From contig NZ_JACWUN010000012.1 in assembly GCF_014773365.1 (NCBI RefSeq), positions 42,713-106,712 of the forward strand: DNA of 64,000 bases, in the 5' to 3' direction. Below the pieces are notes generated by a model that saw nothing but the letters and a program-made list of their open reading frames with translations, ran no database searches and had not been told where the DNA came from. This stretch comes from Pelovirga terrestris. Its GTDB lineage: Bacteria; Desulfobacterota; Desulfuromonadia; Desulfuromonadales; Geopsychrobacteraceae. Shown piece after piece: positions 1-7,993 of this stretch (positions are counted from its first letter, which is position 1; each line of letters starts with the position of its first letter). The position numbers and the translations under genes are program-made.

Positions 1-24
1 TTTGACTTCGGCTTCGTTAAGCAT
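1..24 (-). CDS. 5' end of an unknown gene (partial)
   Basis: An ATG on the minus strand reads MLNEAEVK before the window ends. It has a strong ribosome binding site (GGAGG, six to seven bases upstream of the ATG), which is why it is called a gene start. Only eight codons are visible, so no product can be named. The ferritin gene lies 95 bp upstream on the same strand. The gap between them has a small inverted repeat (CCATC/GGATGG) but no clear terminator, so the two could be co-transcribed. Confidence 0.55.
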
Positions 25-119
25 GGGTAGCTCCTCCTGTGTAATGAACTGAATAAAATACCAGTTAGTTTCCATCCGGACTTTCCAGATGGATATAAAT
101 ACAGTTTGCGTCCTAAGGA

Positions 120-632
120 TTAATTTGCCGCTGCCGGTGGAACGTAGGTCCGTTGAGCAAGTTCCTGGTCGATCATCATCAGTCCGCGGCCATCTCCTTG
201 AACTCTTTTTAGCTTGGCGATAATGTGATTGGCGGTGGCTTCCTCTTCAATCTGTTCCGTGACAAACCACTGCAGGAAAATCTGCGCGGCATGGTTTTTT
301 TCCTGCTGCGCCAGATCCATCAGGGCATTGATACGCTTGGTAACGATCTGTTCGTGCTCGAGGGCGACCTCAAAGACTTCCAACGGCGAAGCGTAATCAC
401 GATGGGGGGAGTCCATCCCTTGCAGAACAACACGATTGCCCGTTTCACAGATAAAATCAAACATTTTTTCTGCATGAGTCATCTCTTCCTGAAACTGGAT
501 ATTCATCCAGTTGGCCATGCCGGGAAGATCTCCTGACTCAAAATAGGCCTGCATCGACTTGTAGATGAAGGCAGAATAGTGTTCAAACTGGATCTGGTCG
601 TTAATTGCATTAACGAGGCTGTCACTGAGCAT
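120..632 (-). CDS. ftnA: Bacterial non-haem ferritin (FtnA type)
   Basis: Iron-storage protein that oxidises Fe(II) and stores the mineral in a 24-subunit cytoplasmic shell. The 170-residue length fits the FtnA family. The ferroxidase ligands are visible: E17 in the first helix (QFEHYSAF), and E50 and H53 in QEEMTHAEK; further acidic ligands fall in the EHEQIV and TEQIEEE segments. The start has an AAGGAG site eight bases upstream. It is transcribed away from engB, and a sigma-70-like promoter lies upstream. Storage of iron fits an organism rich in haem and iron-sulphur proteins. No haem-binding methionine of the bacterioferritin type was recognised, so plain ferritin is preferred. Confidence 0.93.
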   Translation of the reverse strand: MLSDSLVNAINDQIQFEHYSAFIYKSMQAYFESGDLPGMANWMNIQFQEEMTHAEKMFDFICETGNRVVLQGMDSPHRDYASPLEVFEVALEHEQIVTKRINALMDLAQQEKNHAAQIFLQWFVTEQIEEEATANHIIAKLKRVQGDGRGLMMIDQELAQRTYVPPAAAN

Positions 633-674
633 TGATTGATCTCCTTGTCATTATCGATATTGAGGTTAACGCCC

Positions 675-704
675 AGTATAGACGAAGTTGCCACGCTACT
701 GCAA
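675..704 (-). promoter_or_regulatory. Candidate sigma-70 promoter of ftnA
   Basis: On the minus strand TTGCAG (699-704) and TATACT (675-680) are 18 bp apart, about 43 bp before the ferritin ATG. The -10 hexamer is one base from consensus and the -35 is weaker. No convincing Fur box was seen overlapping it. Confidence 0.45.
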
Positions 705-759
705 AGTTTGATTTGGCACAATAACAGATTCCTGGCTCTGATATCACTAAAAAACTAAC

Positions 760-903
760 GTATCTATTCAGCACCGGATCGTCGGTTCCTGTGTCAAGGG
801 ACACTTTTCGTCATCCCTGACCGCTTGTGGTCGCCGTCCATGGCGACAAACACCCTGGCCACAGAAACCCCGACCCGGCGCAAGGACAGTGGTGTATAGT
901 TAC
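760..903 (+). mobile_element. IS66-like MITE, copy 1 (144 bp palindromic element)
   Basis: Non-coding imperfect palindrome bounded by GTATCTATTCAGC at the left and, read on the other strand, GTAACTATACACC at the right. It is flanked by near-identical octamers, AAACTAAC (752-759) and AAACGAAC (904-911), which look like an aged 8-bp target duplication. The centre has the hairpin GTCGCCGTCCATGGCGAC. The same core (TCAAGGGACRC, then CATCCMTGACCGCTT, then the hairpin) recurs at 7837-7993 and inverted at 21697-21841. GTAA-type ends and 8-bp duplications are known for IS66-family elements. No transposase is inside, so it would move only in trans. Confidence 0.75.
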
Positions 904-1013
904 AAACGAACAATGGATGTGACTTTAGGACCGGCCAATCCATAGTTGTCAGGCCCGCTATGGATCAGGTATGCTGCAGGTCCTTGATGCATTCCTCCTG
1001 CCAGGACAAACCG

Positions 1014-1637
1014 ATGAAGATTAGCTCCGCCGAGTTTATCAAGAGCGCGACCAGGCCCGCGCATTACCCTGATCCCCAATTGCCTGAAATTGCCTTTGCC
1101 GGGCGCAGTAATGTCGGCAAAAGCACCCTGATCAATGTGCTGCTGAACCGCAAGAATCTGGTGCGCACATCGGCGACCCCGGGGCGAACCCAGTTGATCA
1201 ATTTTTTCAATGTCAACCAGCGGTTTGTTCTGGTCGATTTGCCCGGCTACGGTTTTGCCAAGGTGCCGGTGGCAGTCAAAAAGGCCTGGGGGCCCATGAT
1301 CAGAACCTACCTGGAGATCCGCGACTGTCTCGCGGCAACGGTATTTATTATCGATATCCGCCGCACCCCTGGTGAGGAAGATCTGGATCTGCTCGACTGG
1401 CTTGAAGAATTCGGTGTGCCGACGATTCCGGTGCTTTCCAAAATCGACAAGGTCAGTCGTTCTCAGCGTCGTCAACATGTCGAGCGGATAGCTGCGGTAA
1501 CCGGTTTGCCGGTGGACGCTTTTAGTCTGTTCTCAGCCTTAAGCCGTGAAGGTATCGAGGATATTCGTGAACGGATTGATCTGGTTCTTGAACAACAATC
1601 CACGGATGAAACATCAGTGGATGGTAAGAGCAGATGA
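1014..1637 (+). CDS. engB: Ribosome biogenesis GTPase EngB (YihA/YsxC)
   Basis: Essential small GTPase acting in assembly of the large ribosomal subunit. G-motifs are in order: G1 GRSNVGKST, the threonine-rich switch before FNVNQR, G3 DLPGYGFA, and G4 LSKID in place of the more usual TKxD. The frame is open back to 960, but the ATG at 1014 is chosen because AGGA lies seven bases upstream and the product [12 protein letters not shown] matches the family N-terminus; this gives 207 residues. Its last codons overlap the next gene by 4 bp (ATGA), pointing to translational coupling in a four-gene operon. Confidence 0.93.
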   Translation: MKISSAEFIKSATRPAHYPDPQLPEIAFAGRSNVGKSTLINVLLNRKNLVRTSATPGRTQLINFFNVNQRFVLVDLPGYGFAKVPVAVKKAWGPMIRTYLEIRDCLAATVFIIDIRRTPGEEDLDLLDWLEEFGVPTIPVLSKIDKVSRSQRRQHVERIAAVTGLPVDAFSLFSALSREGIEDIRERIDLVLEQQSTDETSVDGKSR

Positions 1638-2239
1638 GCAAACCGACGCGGGTTCACCTGTTGCGTCATGGCCAGGTCGAAGGTTTTGAGGAAAAACGGT
1701 ACAACGGTCAGGCCGATACCCCGCTGACTGTCCTCGGGCGCCGCCAATCCGCCGGTTTTGCCGGGCGTTTTCAGTATCGCCGGTTGGCTGCCATCTACGC
1801 CAGTGATCTGCAGCGATGCCGCTTTGCCGCGGACCAGATCGCTCTGTTTCAGCGGGCCCAACCGGTTTATCGAAGTGAATTGCGCGAACTTTGTGCCGGT
1901 GACTGGGAGGGAATCCCATGGGAGGTGCTGCAGCGCGATGCCGCCCAGTTGTGGCAGGCGCGGCTGCGTGATATCGTCCATATCGCTCCGCCTGGTGGTG
2001 AGAGTTTCTACTCCCTGGCCGAGCGCGTGCGGCCTGAGTTACAGCAGATAATTTCCTCACATCCGGGAGGTGAAATTGTTATAGTGTCCCATGGCGGGGT
2101 GAATCGTTTGATTCTTCTTGACGCTTTGGGGGCGCCGCTCGACAGTCTGGTGCGGATCGAGCAGGATTACGCCTGTCACAATATTATCGACTATTATCCG
2201 GACGGTCGCACCAGCGTATCCTTGCTCAACGGCAAGTAA
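1634..2239 (+). CDS. Histidine phosphatase family protein, probable alpha-ribazole phosphatase
   Basis: Phosphoglycerate-mutase-like phosphatase of 201 residues. The catalytic RHG motif is at residues 11-13 (LLRHGQVE) and the second histidine is in VSHGGVNR near residue 152. Acidic residue E84 (ELCAGDWEG) follows the family pattern. Family members have diverse substrates. Alpha-ribazole-5-phosphate (CobC, last steps of cobalamin assembly) is inferred because the next gene is the corrin methyltransferase cbiET; a broader phosphatase is possible. It overlaps engB by 4 bp and is 39 bp before cbiET. Confidence 0.75.
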   Translation: MSKPTRVHLLRHGQVEGFEEKRYNGQADTPLTVLGRRQSAGFAGRFQYRRLAAIYASDLQRCRFAADQIALFQRAQPVYRSELRELCAGDWEGIPWEVLQRDAAQLWQARLRDIVHIAPPGGESFYSLAERVRPELQQIISSHPGGEIVIVSHGGVNRLILLDALGAPLDSLVRIEQDYACHNIIDYYPDGRTSVSLLNGK

Positions 2240-2278
2240 TTTTCATCTGGATAGACACCAACCAAGGGAGATCAAACC

Positions 2279-3493
2279 ATGAAGTCAATTCATGTCATCG
2301 GCGCGGGTATGGCGGGACAGGAAGGTTTTACCGCCCAGGCGTTAGAGCTGATCGCTGCCGGCGATATTCTTTTTGGCGCGCCCCGCCTGCTGGCCCTGTT
2401 TCCCGACTATCGGGGAGAAAAACAGCAGATCGATGATGGGTCAATGGCGGCGATGATTGAGCGTCTGCGTCATTTTGACGGCAATGCCGTGGTGCTGGCT
2501 TCGGGGGACCCGCTTTTTTTCGGTGTCGGGCGCTACCTGTTGCGCAATCTGCCCGAAACCTTGATCGATTTTCTGCCCAATGTAACGTCGGTTCAGTACG
2601 CCTTTGCCAAGATTCGTGAGCCCTGGGACGATGCCATTTTTGTTTCCACCCATAGCCGTGATGTTAAAAGTGTTGTGGATCGGGTGGTCGCCAACGATAA
2701 GGCCGCTATCCTGACCGACGAACAGGTCACACCCAAGATGATTGCCGCTGACCTGGCCGGACGTGCTCGTTTTGGTTATCGGGTCTACCTGTGCGAGAAT
2801 CTTGGAACAACGCAAGAGCGGATACGTCTGACCAGCGTCAAGGGGTTGCTGGATCTGGATGTTGCCGCGCTGAATGTGTTGATTCTGATCCGTGAATACG
2901 AAGATGAAGAGCGACAGTCGCTGCCGGCCTTCGGTATTCCGGATGATCAGTTTTTAAGTGTCAAAAAAACCATGACCCGCGAAGAGGTGCGGGTCGTGAC
3001 CCTGGCCAAGCTGCGCCTGCGCCATGATATGTGTCTGTGGGATATCGGCGCCGGTTCCGGCTCCATCAGTATCGAGGCTGACTACCTGCTGCCCCAGGGG
3101 CGGGTGTTCGCAATTGAACGCAATGATGAAAGCCTGGGTTTCCTGCGCGAGAACTTGCGTCGTTTTAACGCCCGTAACGTCACCCTGGTGACCGGCAGCG
3201 CGCCCGATTGTCTGGACGCCTTGCCCGATCCCGATCGGGTGTTTATCGGCGGCAGTGGTGGTCACCTTTGGGAGATCCTTGAGCAGGTTGACCAGCGCCT
3301 GGCGATTGGCGGATTGATTGTCCTCAATGCCGTCACCCTTGATACCCTGACAGCTACCAATGACTATTTCGATAATGCCGGCTATCAGGTCGAAGTGGTG
3401 GCACTGAACATTGCCCGCACTCGCCCGGACACCAATTACAAGATGTTTGAGGCCTATAATCCTGTCTATATTATTACTGGAATGAAACAATAA
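2279..3493 (+). CDS. cbiET: Precorrin-6Y C5,15-methyltransferase (decarboxylating), CbiE-CbiT fusion
   Basis: Bifunctional cobalamin-pathway enzyme (CobL type): it methylates C5 and C15 of the corrin ring and decarboxylates the acetate side chain using S-adenosylmethionine. Residues 1-200 form the CbiE tetrapyrrole-methylase fold (VIGAGMAGQEG, then ASGDPLFFGVG). Residues 215-404 form the CbiT Rossmann methyltransferase (DIGAGSGSISIEA, then IERN). The 404-residue length fits full-length fusions. A GGGAG site precedes the ATG. No other cobalamin genes are in the window, so the pathway must be completed elsewhere. Confidence 0.92.
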   Translation: MKSIHVIGAGMAGQEGFTAQALELIAAGDILFGAPRLLALFPDYRGEKQQIDDGSMAAMIERLRHFDGNAVVLASGDPLFFGVGRYLLRNLPETLIDFLPNVTSVQYAFAKIREPWDDAIFVSTHSRDVKSVVDRVVANDKAAILTDEQVTPKMIAADLAGRARFGYRVYLCENLGTTQERIRLTSVKGLLDLDVAALNVLILIREYEDEERQSLPAFGIPDDQFLSVKKTMTREEVRVVTLAKLRLRHDMCLWDIGAGSGSISIEADYLLPQGRVFAIERNDESLGFLRENLRRFNARNVTLVTGSAPDCLDALPDPDRVFIGGSGGHLWEILEQVDQRLAIGGLIVLNAVTLDTLTATNDYFDNAGYQVEVVALNIARTRPDTNYKMFEAYNPVYIITGMKQ

Positions 3494-3501
3494 GTCCGAT
3501 T

Positions 3502-4491
3502 GTGAGTGCCAAGGATAACCTGTCAGGTGATACTGTCCTCCCCTGGAGTGTCGGGCAGCGCCCGCTGATGCTGGCACCGATGCAGGGGCTGACCAACTCG
3601 GCCTTGCGGCGGCTGTATCTGCAGAAATATCAGCCGGATCTGGTCTTTACCGAGTTTGTCCGGGTGCAGGCTCAGACCAGAAAAAGGGTCGCTAAAAATG
3701 AGTTAAGCGATATGCAGGATCATAGCGCGGTCGCGCCGCTGGTGGTGCAACTGATCGGTAATGACCCTGAGGCCCTGGCTGATGCTGCGCTACTGTTGCA
3801 GGCGCAGGGAATACAGCACATCAACTTGAACCTGGGGTGTCCCTACGGGCGGATGACCACCGGCGCCACCGGTGGCGAACTGCTGCGCCAGCCGCAGCGG
3901 CTGGCCTTGATGCTGAAGGCGTTGCGGCGTGTTTGCCGGGGCAGTTTTTCGGTAAAATGCCGTGCCGGTTACGAGGACTTGCTTCAGTGGCAGAGTCTGC
4001 TTCCGCTGTTTGAAGAGTCCGCTGTCGATTTCATTGTCCTTCATCCCCGGACGGTAGCGCAGCGCTACAATGGTACTGCTGATCACCGGATCAGTGCCGC
4101 CATGGCGGCAGCAACCTCTCTACCGGTCATTGCCAACGGCGATATCAACTCGCCCCAAGCGGCACGGACGTTGTTGACCCGGACCGGTGTCGCCGGACTG
4201 ATGATCGGTCGTGGCGCCCTGGCCGACCCGATGATTTTTCAGCGGATCCGCGGCACCGCACCCCTTGAGGTTGATCCCGCGCAGCGGAGGCGGGATCTCG
4301 GGCTCTTTATCGGCGACTTGTGGCCTGACTATCTGCAGAAATTTTGTGGTGAACGCCAGGCGCTGATGAAGATCAAGGACGTGCTGAATTTTATTCCCGA
4401 TGTCGATCTGCAGCGGGATCTCGGCAAGCTTAAGCGAACAACATCCGGCGCGGCCTTTCTCGCCAGACTGCAGCATACCTTTCCGGTTTAG
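3502..4491 (+). CDS. dus: tRNA-dihydrouridine synthase family protein
   Basis: FMN-dependent enzyme reducing uridines in tRNA to dihydrouridine. It shows the TIM-barrel signature LMLAPMQGLTN for FMN binding, the catalytic-cysteine region NLNLGCPYGRM, SVKCRAGYED, and LMIGRGALADP near the phosphate site. 329 residues is the usual length. The start is a GTG eight bases after the cbiET stop; the ribosome binding site is weak, which suggests coupling to cbiET. The subfamily (DusA/B/C) cannot be assigned safely. Last gene of the engB operon; no hairpin terminator was seen after it. Confidence 0.88.
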   Translation: MSAKDNLSGDTVLPWSVGQRPLMLAPMQGLTNSALRRLYLQKYQPDLVFTEFVRVQAQTRKRVAKNELSDMQDHSAVAPLVVQLIGNDPEALADAALLLQAQGIQHINLNLGCPYGRMTTGATGGELLRQPQRLALMLKALRRVCRGSFSVKCRAGYEDLLQWQSLLPLFEESAVDFIVLHPRTVAQRYNGTADHRISAAMAAATSLPVIANGDINSPQAARTLLTRTGVAGLMIGRGALADPMIFQRIRGTAPLEVDPAQRRRDLGLFIGDLWPDYLQKFCGERQALMKIKDVLNFIPDVDLQRDLGKLKRTTSGAAFLARLQHTFPV

Positions 4492-4617
4492 CCAATCCCT
4501 GATTATCTTTTTTTAAAAATCCCTCAAAAATAGTGTCATTGTAGTGGTTTAGCCTCCCCCTGTCCACAACAAATCAACAGGTATCTGACAAGATGTAGTA
4601 TTAACTTTCTGACTCAT

Positions 4618-4633
4618 CTACTAGATATAGTGT
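4618..4633 (+). promoter_or_regulatory. NrdR-box-like site upstream of nrdD
   Basis: CTACTAGATATAGTGT matches 13 of 16 positions of the AT-rich NrdR palindrome (ACACTATATATAGTGT). A weaker half-match lies about 30 bp upstream at 4588-4603; tandem boxes three helical turns apart are typical for NrdR. The site is about 150 bp before the nrdD start in a 293-bp intergenic region that otherwise holds only a short hairpin (AAGGGG/CCCCTT near 4710). No nrdR gene is in the window. Confidence 0.5.
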
Positions 4634-4784
4634 TTTAGTCATTGTCTTGGTGTTGTTGCCTGTGCTAGCCTCTGCTACTGTGATTTTTCCAGTTGTACGC
4701 ATCGATAAGGGGGGATGCCCCTTGTTGATAACCGCTGTTTTTATTGACGGGTGACCTTGGGTCACGACTGTTGGGAGAGAGGGT

Positions 4785-6773
4785 ATGCTGACATATATTC
4801 GTAAGCGCGATGGGCGTTTGGCCCCTTACGACGAAAACAAGATCACCCAGGCGATTTGCAATGCGGTTAAAGCCGTGGGGGGGAGCGATTTTGAAAAGCC
4901 GGCGGAAATTACCCGTCAGGTCGGTGGTATCCTCGCTGTTCTTTATAAGGACAACAACCTCCCTTCCGTTGAGAATGTCCAGGATCTGGTCGAGAAAATC
5001 CTGATTGAAAACGGCCATGCCCAGACCGCCAAAGCCTACATCCTCTATCGTAAACAGCGTGAAGGCTTGCGGCGCACCCAGGAATTTATGGAAGAGTCGA
5101 TCGCTTCGATCGATTCCTATCTGGTGCGGGAGGACTGGCGGGTCAACGAAAATGCCAATATGGGCTATTCCCTGCAGGGGCTCAATAATCATATCGCTGC
5201 CAATATTACCAGTAACTACTGGCTCAATAAAATTTACCCCGAGGATATTGCTCGCGCTCATCGTGAAGGCGATTTTCACATTCACGATCTGGGAATGCTG
5301 TCGGTTTATTGCTGTGGCTGGGATCTGAAGGATCTGCTCCTGAAAGGTTTCTGTGGTGCTTACGGCAAGGTTCAGAGTGATCCGCCCAAACATTTCCGTA
5401 CTGCCCTTGGTCAGGTGGTCAATTTCTTTTATACCCTGCAGGGAGAAGCGGCGGGGGCCCAGGCCTTTGCCGGCTTTGATACCCTGCTGGCACCCTTTAT
5501 TGCCTATGACCAGTTGAGCTACAAGGAAATCCGTCAGTGCCTGCAGGAGTTTGTTTTTAATATGAACGTGCCGACCCGGGTTGGCTTCCAGACCCCCTTT
5601 ACCAACATCACCATGGATATGATGGTGCCTGCCAATATGGCCGCTGAAGCGGTGGTGATCGGTGGCCGTCTGATGGATCGCTGTTATGGTGAGTTCCAGG
5701 CGGAGATGGATCTGTTCAATCAGGCCTTCTGCGAGGTGATGATGGAAGGAGATGCCTCGGGAAGGATCTTCTCGTTTCCGATTCCGACCTACAACATCAC
5801 CAAAGATCTCGACTGGGATAGTGATCGACTGCGCCCGGTGTTTGAAATGACTGCCAAGTACGGCATCCCTTATTTCAGCAATTTTGTTAACTCCGACATG
5901 GATCCGGAGGATGCCCGTTCCATGTGCTGTCGTTTGCGCTTGGATAACCGCGAACTGCGTCGCCGCGGCGGTGGCCTATTCGGCTCCAATCCGATGACCG
6001 GATCGATCGGGGTGGTGACCGTCAATCTGCCGCGCGCTGCCTATCTGGCTGCAACCACGGCCGACTTTTTCAGTCGCATCAGCGAGTTGATGGACAGCGC
6101 CTTCCGTTCCCTGGAGATCAAACGTAAACAACTTGAACGTTTTACCGAAGAGGGCCTCTATCCTTACAGCAAGTTTTATCTGGATTCAATCCGCCAGCGT
6201 AGCGGCAACTACTGGGATAACCACTTTTCCACTATCGGACTGATCGGCATGCATGAAGCTTGTCTTAACCTGATTGGCGCAGGGATCGACAGTGTCGCAG
6301 GGCAGGCACTGGCCAAAGAGACCCTGGATTTTATGCGCCGGCAGCTCGAGGCCTTTCAGGATAAAACCGGCCATCTGTACAATCTTGAGGCAACCCCGGC
6401 CGAAGGAACCAGCTTCCGTCTTGCCAGTGGGGACCGCAAGCGCTTCCCCGATATTCATTGTGCCGGCACCAGCGAACCCTATTACACCAACTCAACCCAG
6501 CTGCCGGTGGGTACTACAGAAGATATCTTTGCTGCCCTGACCCATCAGGATGACTTGCAGACCCGCTATACCGGGGGTACGGTTTTTCACGGCTTTCTTG
6601 GTGAGCGGCTTGAGGACTGGCGCAGCGCGCGTCTGCTGGTCAGGCGGATCGCGGAAAATTTCCATTTGCCCTATTTTACCTTGAGCCCGACTTTTACTAT
6701 TTGTCCTGTCCATGGATATATCAGTGGTGAGCACTTTGCCTGTCCCCATGAACATGTTGAGCGGGCCGCCTGA
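4785..6773 (+). CDS. nrdD: Anaerobic ribonucleoside-triphosphate reductase, body without the glycyl-radical domain
   Basis: Class III ribonucleotide reductase, which makes deoxyribonucleotides without oxygen. Residues 1-95 are an ATP-cone (YIRKRDGRLAPYDENKIT) for allosteric control. The barrel follows, with the cysteine pair in SMCCRLRLDNRE. The end reads ICPVHGYISGEHFACPHEH, the metal-binding region that normally leads straight into the glycyl-radical loop, but a stop follows at residue 662. The missing RVxG segment is encoded separately 188 bp downstream (6962-7108). A GGGAGAGAGGG stretch precedes the ATG. A NrdR-like box lies upstream. Confidence 0.93.
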   Translation: MLTYIRKRDGRLAPYDENKITQAICNAVKAVGGSDFEKPAEITRQVGGILAVLYKDNNLPSVENVQDLVEKILIENGHAQTAKAYILYRKQREGLRRTQEFMEESIASIDSYLVREDWRVNENANMGYSLQGLNNHIAANITSNYWLNKIYPEDIARAHREGDFHIHDLGMLSVYCCGWDLKDLLLKGFCGAYGKVQSDPPKHFRTALGQVVNFFYTLQGEAAGAQAFAGFDTLLAPFIAYDQLSYKEIRQCLQEFVFNMNVPTRVGFQTPFTNITMDMMVPANMAAEAVVIGGRLMDRCYGEFQAEMDLFNQAFCEVMMEGDASGRIFSFPIPTYNITKDLDWDSDRLRPVFEMTAKYGIPYFSNFVNSDMDPEDARSMCCRLRLDNRELRRRGGGLFGSNPMTGSIGVVTVNLPRAAYLAATTADFFSRISELMDSAFRSLEIKRKQLERFTEEGLYPYSKFYLDSIRQRSGNYWDNHFSTIGLIGMHEACLNLIGAGIDSVAGQALAKETLDFMRRQLEAFQDKTGHLYNLEATPAEGTSFRLASGDRKRFPDIHCAGTSEPYYTNSTQLPVGTTEDIFAALTHQDDLQTRYTGGTVFHGFLGERLEDWRSARLLVRRIAENFHLPYFTLSPTFTICPVHGYISGEHFACPHEHVERAA

Positions 6774-6778
6774 TTGGT

Positions 6779-6928
6779 GGCGTCGCAAAAACTCACCAAC
6801 GGCTGCGTTGCCACCATTGTCTCACTGCTTCGACGTACGTAAGTACGCCTCATTGTTCAACAATGGCGCGCCTTGCCTTTGGCGCTTTTTGCTTAGCCAC
6901 CCAACCTGATGCTTTTTGCGAAAGCATC
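6779..6928 (+). repeat. Dispersed palindromic repeat B, copy 1
   Basis: A 150-bp non-coding block starting five bases after the nrdD-body stop. Its ends are inverted: GGCGTCGCAAAAA at the left, and GATGCTTTCGCAAAAAG when the right end is read on the other strand. Shared internal blocks include CTTCGACGTAC, GCGCCTTGCCTTTGGCGC (itself a hairpin) and TTTTTGCTTAGCCA. The same sequence, inverted, lies at 46743-46902. No target duplication could be made out. It separates the two parts of split nrdD and is presumably transcribed with them. Confidence 0.75.
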
Positions 6929-6961
6929 CACATGACCCTGAAATAATAACAGGAGGAAATA

Positions 6962-7108
6962 ATGGCAACCAGATGTGATTCAAAGACCGAAGTATATTCG
7001 CGGGTGTGTGGATTTTTCCGCCCGGTGCAGCAATGGAATCGGGGTAAAAAGGAAGAGTTCAAGGATCGCTCCGAATATATTGTCGCACCGACCGAGTTGA
7101 AGCGCTGA
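6962..7108 (+). CDS. nrdD: Stand-alone glycyl-radical C-terminal domain of NrdD (48 aa)
   Basis: A 48-residue ORF with an excellent ribosome binding site (AGGAGG, spacing about six). Its sequence continues the NrdD fold: TEVYSRVCGFFRPVQQWN, with G17 in the RVxGF context being the expected radical glycine, then GKKEEFKDRSEY. C5 may complete the metal site begun in the upstream body. It would assemble with the 662-residue body and be activated by NrdG, as GrcA/YfiD does for pyruvate formate-lyase. The strong start signal argues for a functional split rather than decay. Its stop overlaps the presumed first codon of nrdG. Confidence 0.85.
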   Translation: MATRCDSKTEVYSRVCGFFRPVQQWNRGKKEEFKDRSEYIVAPTELKR

Positions 7109-7809
7109 AACCGATTTCTATTAAAGGGTTCCAGGGTACCAGCCTGCTCGATTTTCCCGGGCGGGTAGCGTCCCTGGTGTTTACCGGTGGCTGTAACCTG
7201 ACCTGCCCCTTTTGTCATAATGGCGGGCTGGTGTTAGAACCTGACGGCTACCCGGATATCCCTCTAGACGAGTTGCTGGCAGATCTCAAGGCACGCAGGA
7301 ACTTCATCGATGGGGTCGTTGTATCGGGCGGAGAACCGACCATCGAAGCCGGTCTGCCGGCATTTTTAGCTGAGCTTAAAAGGCTGGATCTGCAGGTCAA
7401 GCTCGACACCAACGGGCTTTTACCCAAGGTCATTGCCCATCTGCTCGAACATCATCTGCTGGATTATATTGCCGTTGATATTAAAACGTCCCCCGAGCGC
7501 TATTCCGAACTGCACAGCGTCGCGGTTGATCCCGCCGGTCTTATCGCAACCGTCGAGTTGCTGAGCCAGGTTGCGATTGAGGTTGAATATCGCACCACTT
7601 GTATCCCCGGGTTGGTAACCCGGCAGGAGATTGACGCGATCGGAGACCTGCTGCGCGGAGCACCCCTGTGGGTGTTGCAGCAGTATGTTGCCGAGCATGC
7701 CATGGATACAGACTGGCAAGGGCTGGAAAAATACCCGCCGGAGCAGTTGCAGCAGTTCGCTGCCGGTGCGCAAGAGTATGTGCAGCAGGTGCAGGTGCGC
7801 GGAATCTAA
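7105..7809 (+). CDS. nrdG: Anaerobic ribonucleotide reductase activating protein (radical SAM)
   Basis: Iron-sulphur activase that generates the glycyl radical on NrdD. The radical-SAM cluster motif is GGCNLTCPFCHN (CxxxCxxC), followed by SGGEPT and DIKTSPERY. The conserved N-terminus GFQGTSLLDFPGRVASLVF lies upstream of the first canonical start (GTG at 7177), so that GTG would truncate the protein. Reading upstream, the frame has no ATG, GTG or TTG before its stop at 7045; the best candidate is CTG at 7105, which overlaps the TGA of the preceding mini-gene. The true start is therefore uncertain. From 7105 the protein is 234 residues. Confidence 0.85.
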   Translation: MKPISIKGFQGTSLLDFPGRVASLVFTGGCNLTCPFCHNGGLVLEPDGYPDIPLDELLADLKARRNFIDGVVVSGGEPTIEAGLPAFLAELKRLDLQVKLDTNGLLPKVIAHLLEHHLLDYIAVDIKTSPERYSELHSVAVDPAGLIATVELLSQVAIEVEYRTTCIPGLVTRQEIDAIGDLLRGAPLWVLQQYVAEHAMDTDWQGLEKYPPEQLQQFAAGAQEYVQQVQVRGI

Positions 7810-7836
7810 AAACGCCGGATCATCGCAACGCAGTTG

Positions 7837-7993
7837 GTAACTGTTCAGCACCCGGTTGGGAATCCTATGTCAAGGGACGCGATTGTTTCCCGTTGGGTCA
7901 TCCATGACCGCTTTGTGTCGCCGTCCATGGCGACACAAAGCCTTGCCGGAGGATCCAAAGACCCTGCGCGAAGGACTGCAGCTGAATAATTAC
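7837..7993 (+). mobile_element. IS66-like MITE, copy 2 (157 bp)
   Basis: Second copy of the palindromic element, with ends GTAACTGTTCAGCACCCGG and, on the other strand, GTAATTATTCAGC. The core hairpin is TGTCGCCGTCCATGGCGACA. The flanking octamers are CGCAGTTG (7829-7836) and TGCAGTTT (7994-8001), six of eight identical, consistent with an eroded 8-bp duplication. Its right end provides the TAA stop of the minus-strand cytochrome gene at 7990, so insertion has defined that gene's 3' end. It sits between convergent nrdG and the cytochrome gene. Confidence 0.8.

Noticed and set aside
225..536. Long opposite-strand ORFs such as 225-536, 16718-17413, 37293-38183 and 49808-50734
   Set aside because: Each lies antisense to a gene with clear family motifs and has no recognisable domain of its own; they are codon-bias shadows.
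4700..4725. Hairpin before nrdD as a terminator
   Set aside because: The stem is only six base pairs and no T-run follows; it lies upstream of the gene it would stop.
6779..6928. Repeat B as the cause of the nrdD split by direct insertion
   Set aside because: The body stop lies five bases outside the repeat, the radical peptide has its own ribosome binding site, and no target duplication is visible; the split may predate the repeat.
7177..7809. nrdG starting at GTG 7177
   Set aside because: This would remove the conserved DFPGRV segment that precedes the radical-SAM cysteines, so the gene must begin further upstream even though no canonical start is there.
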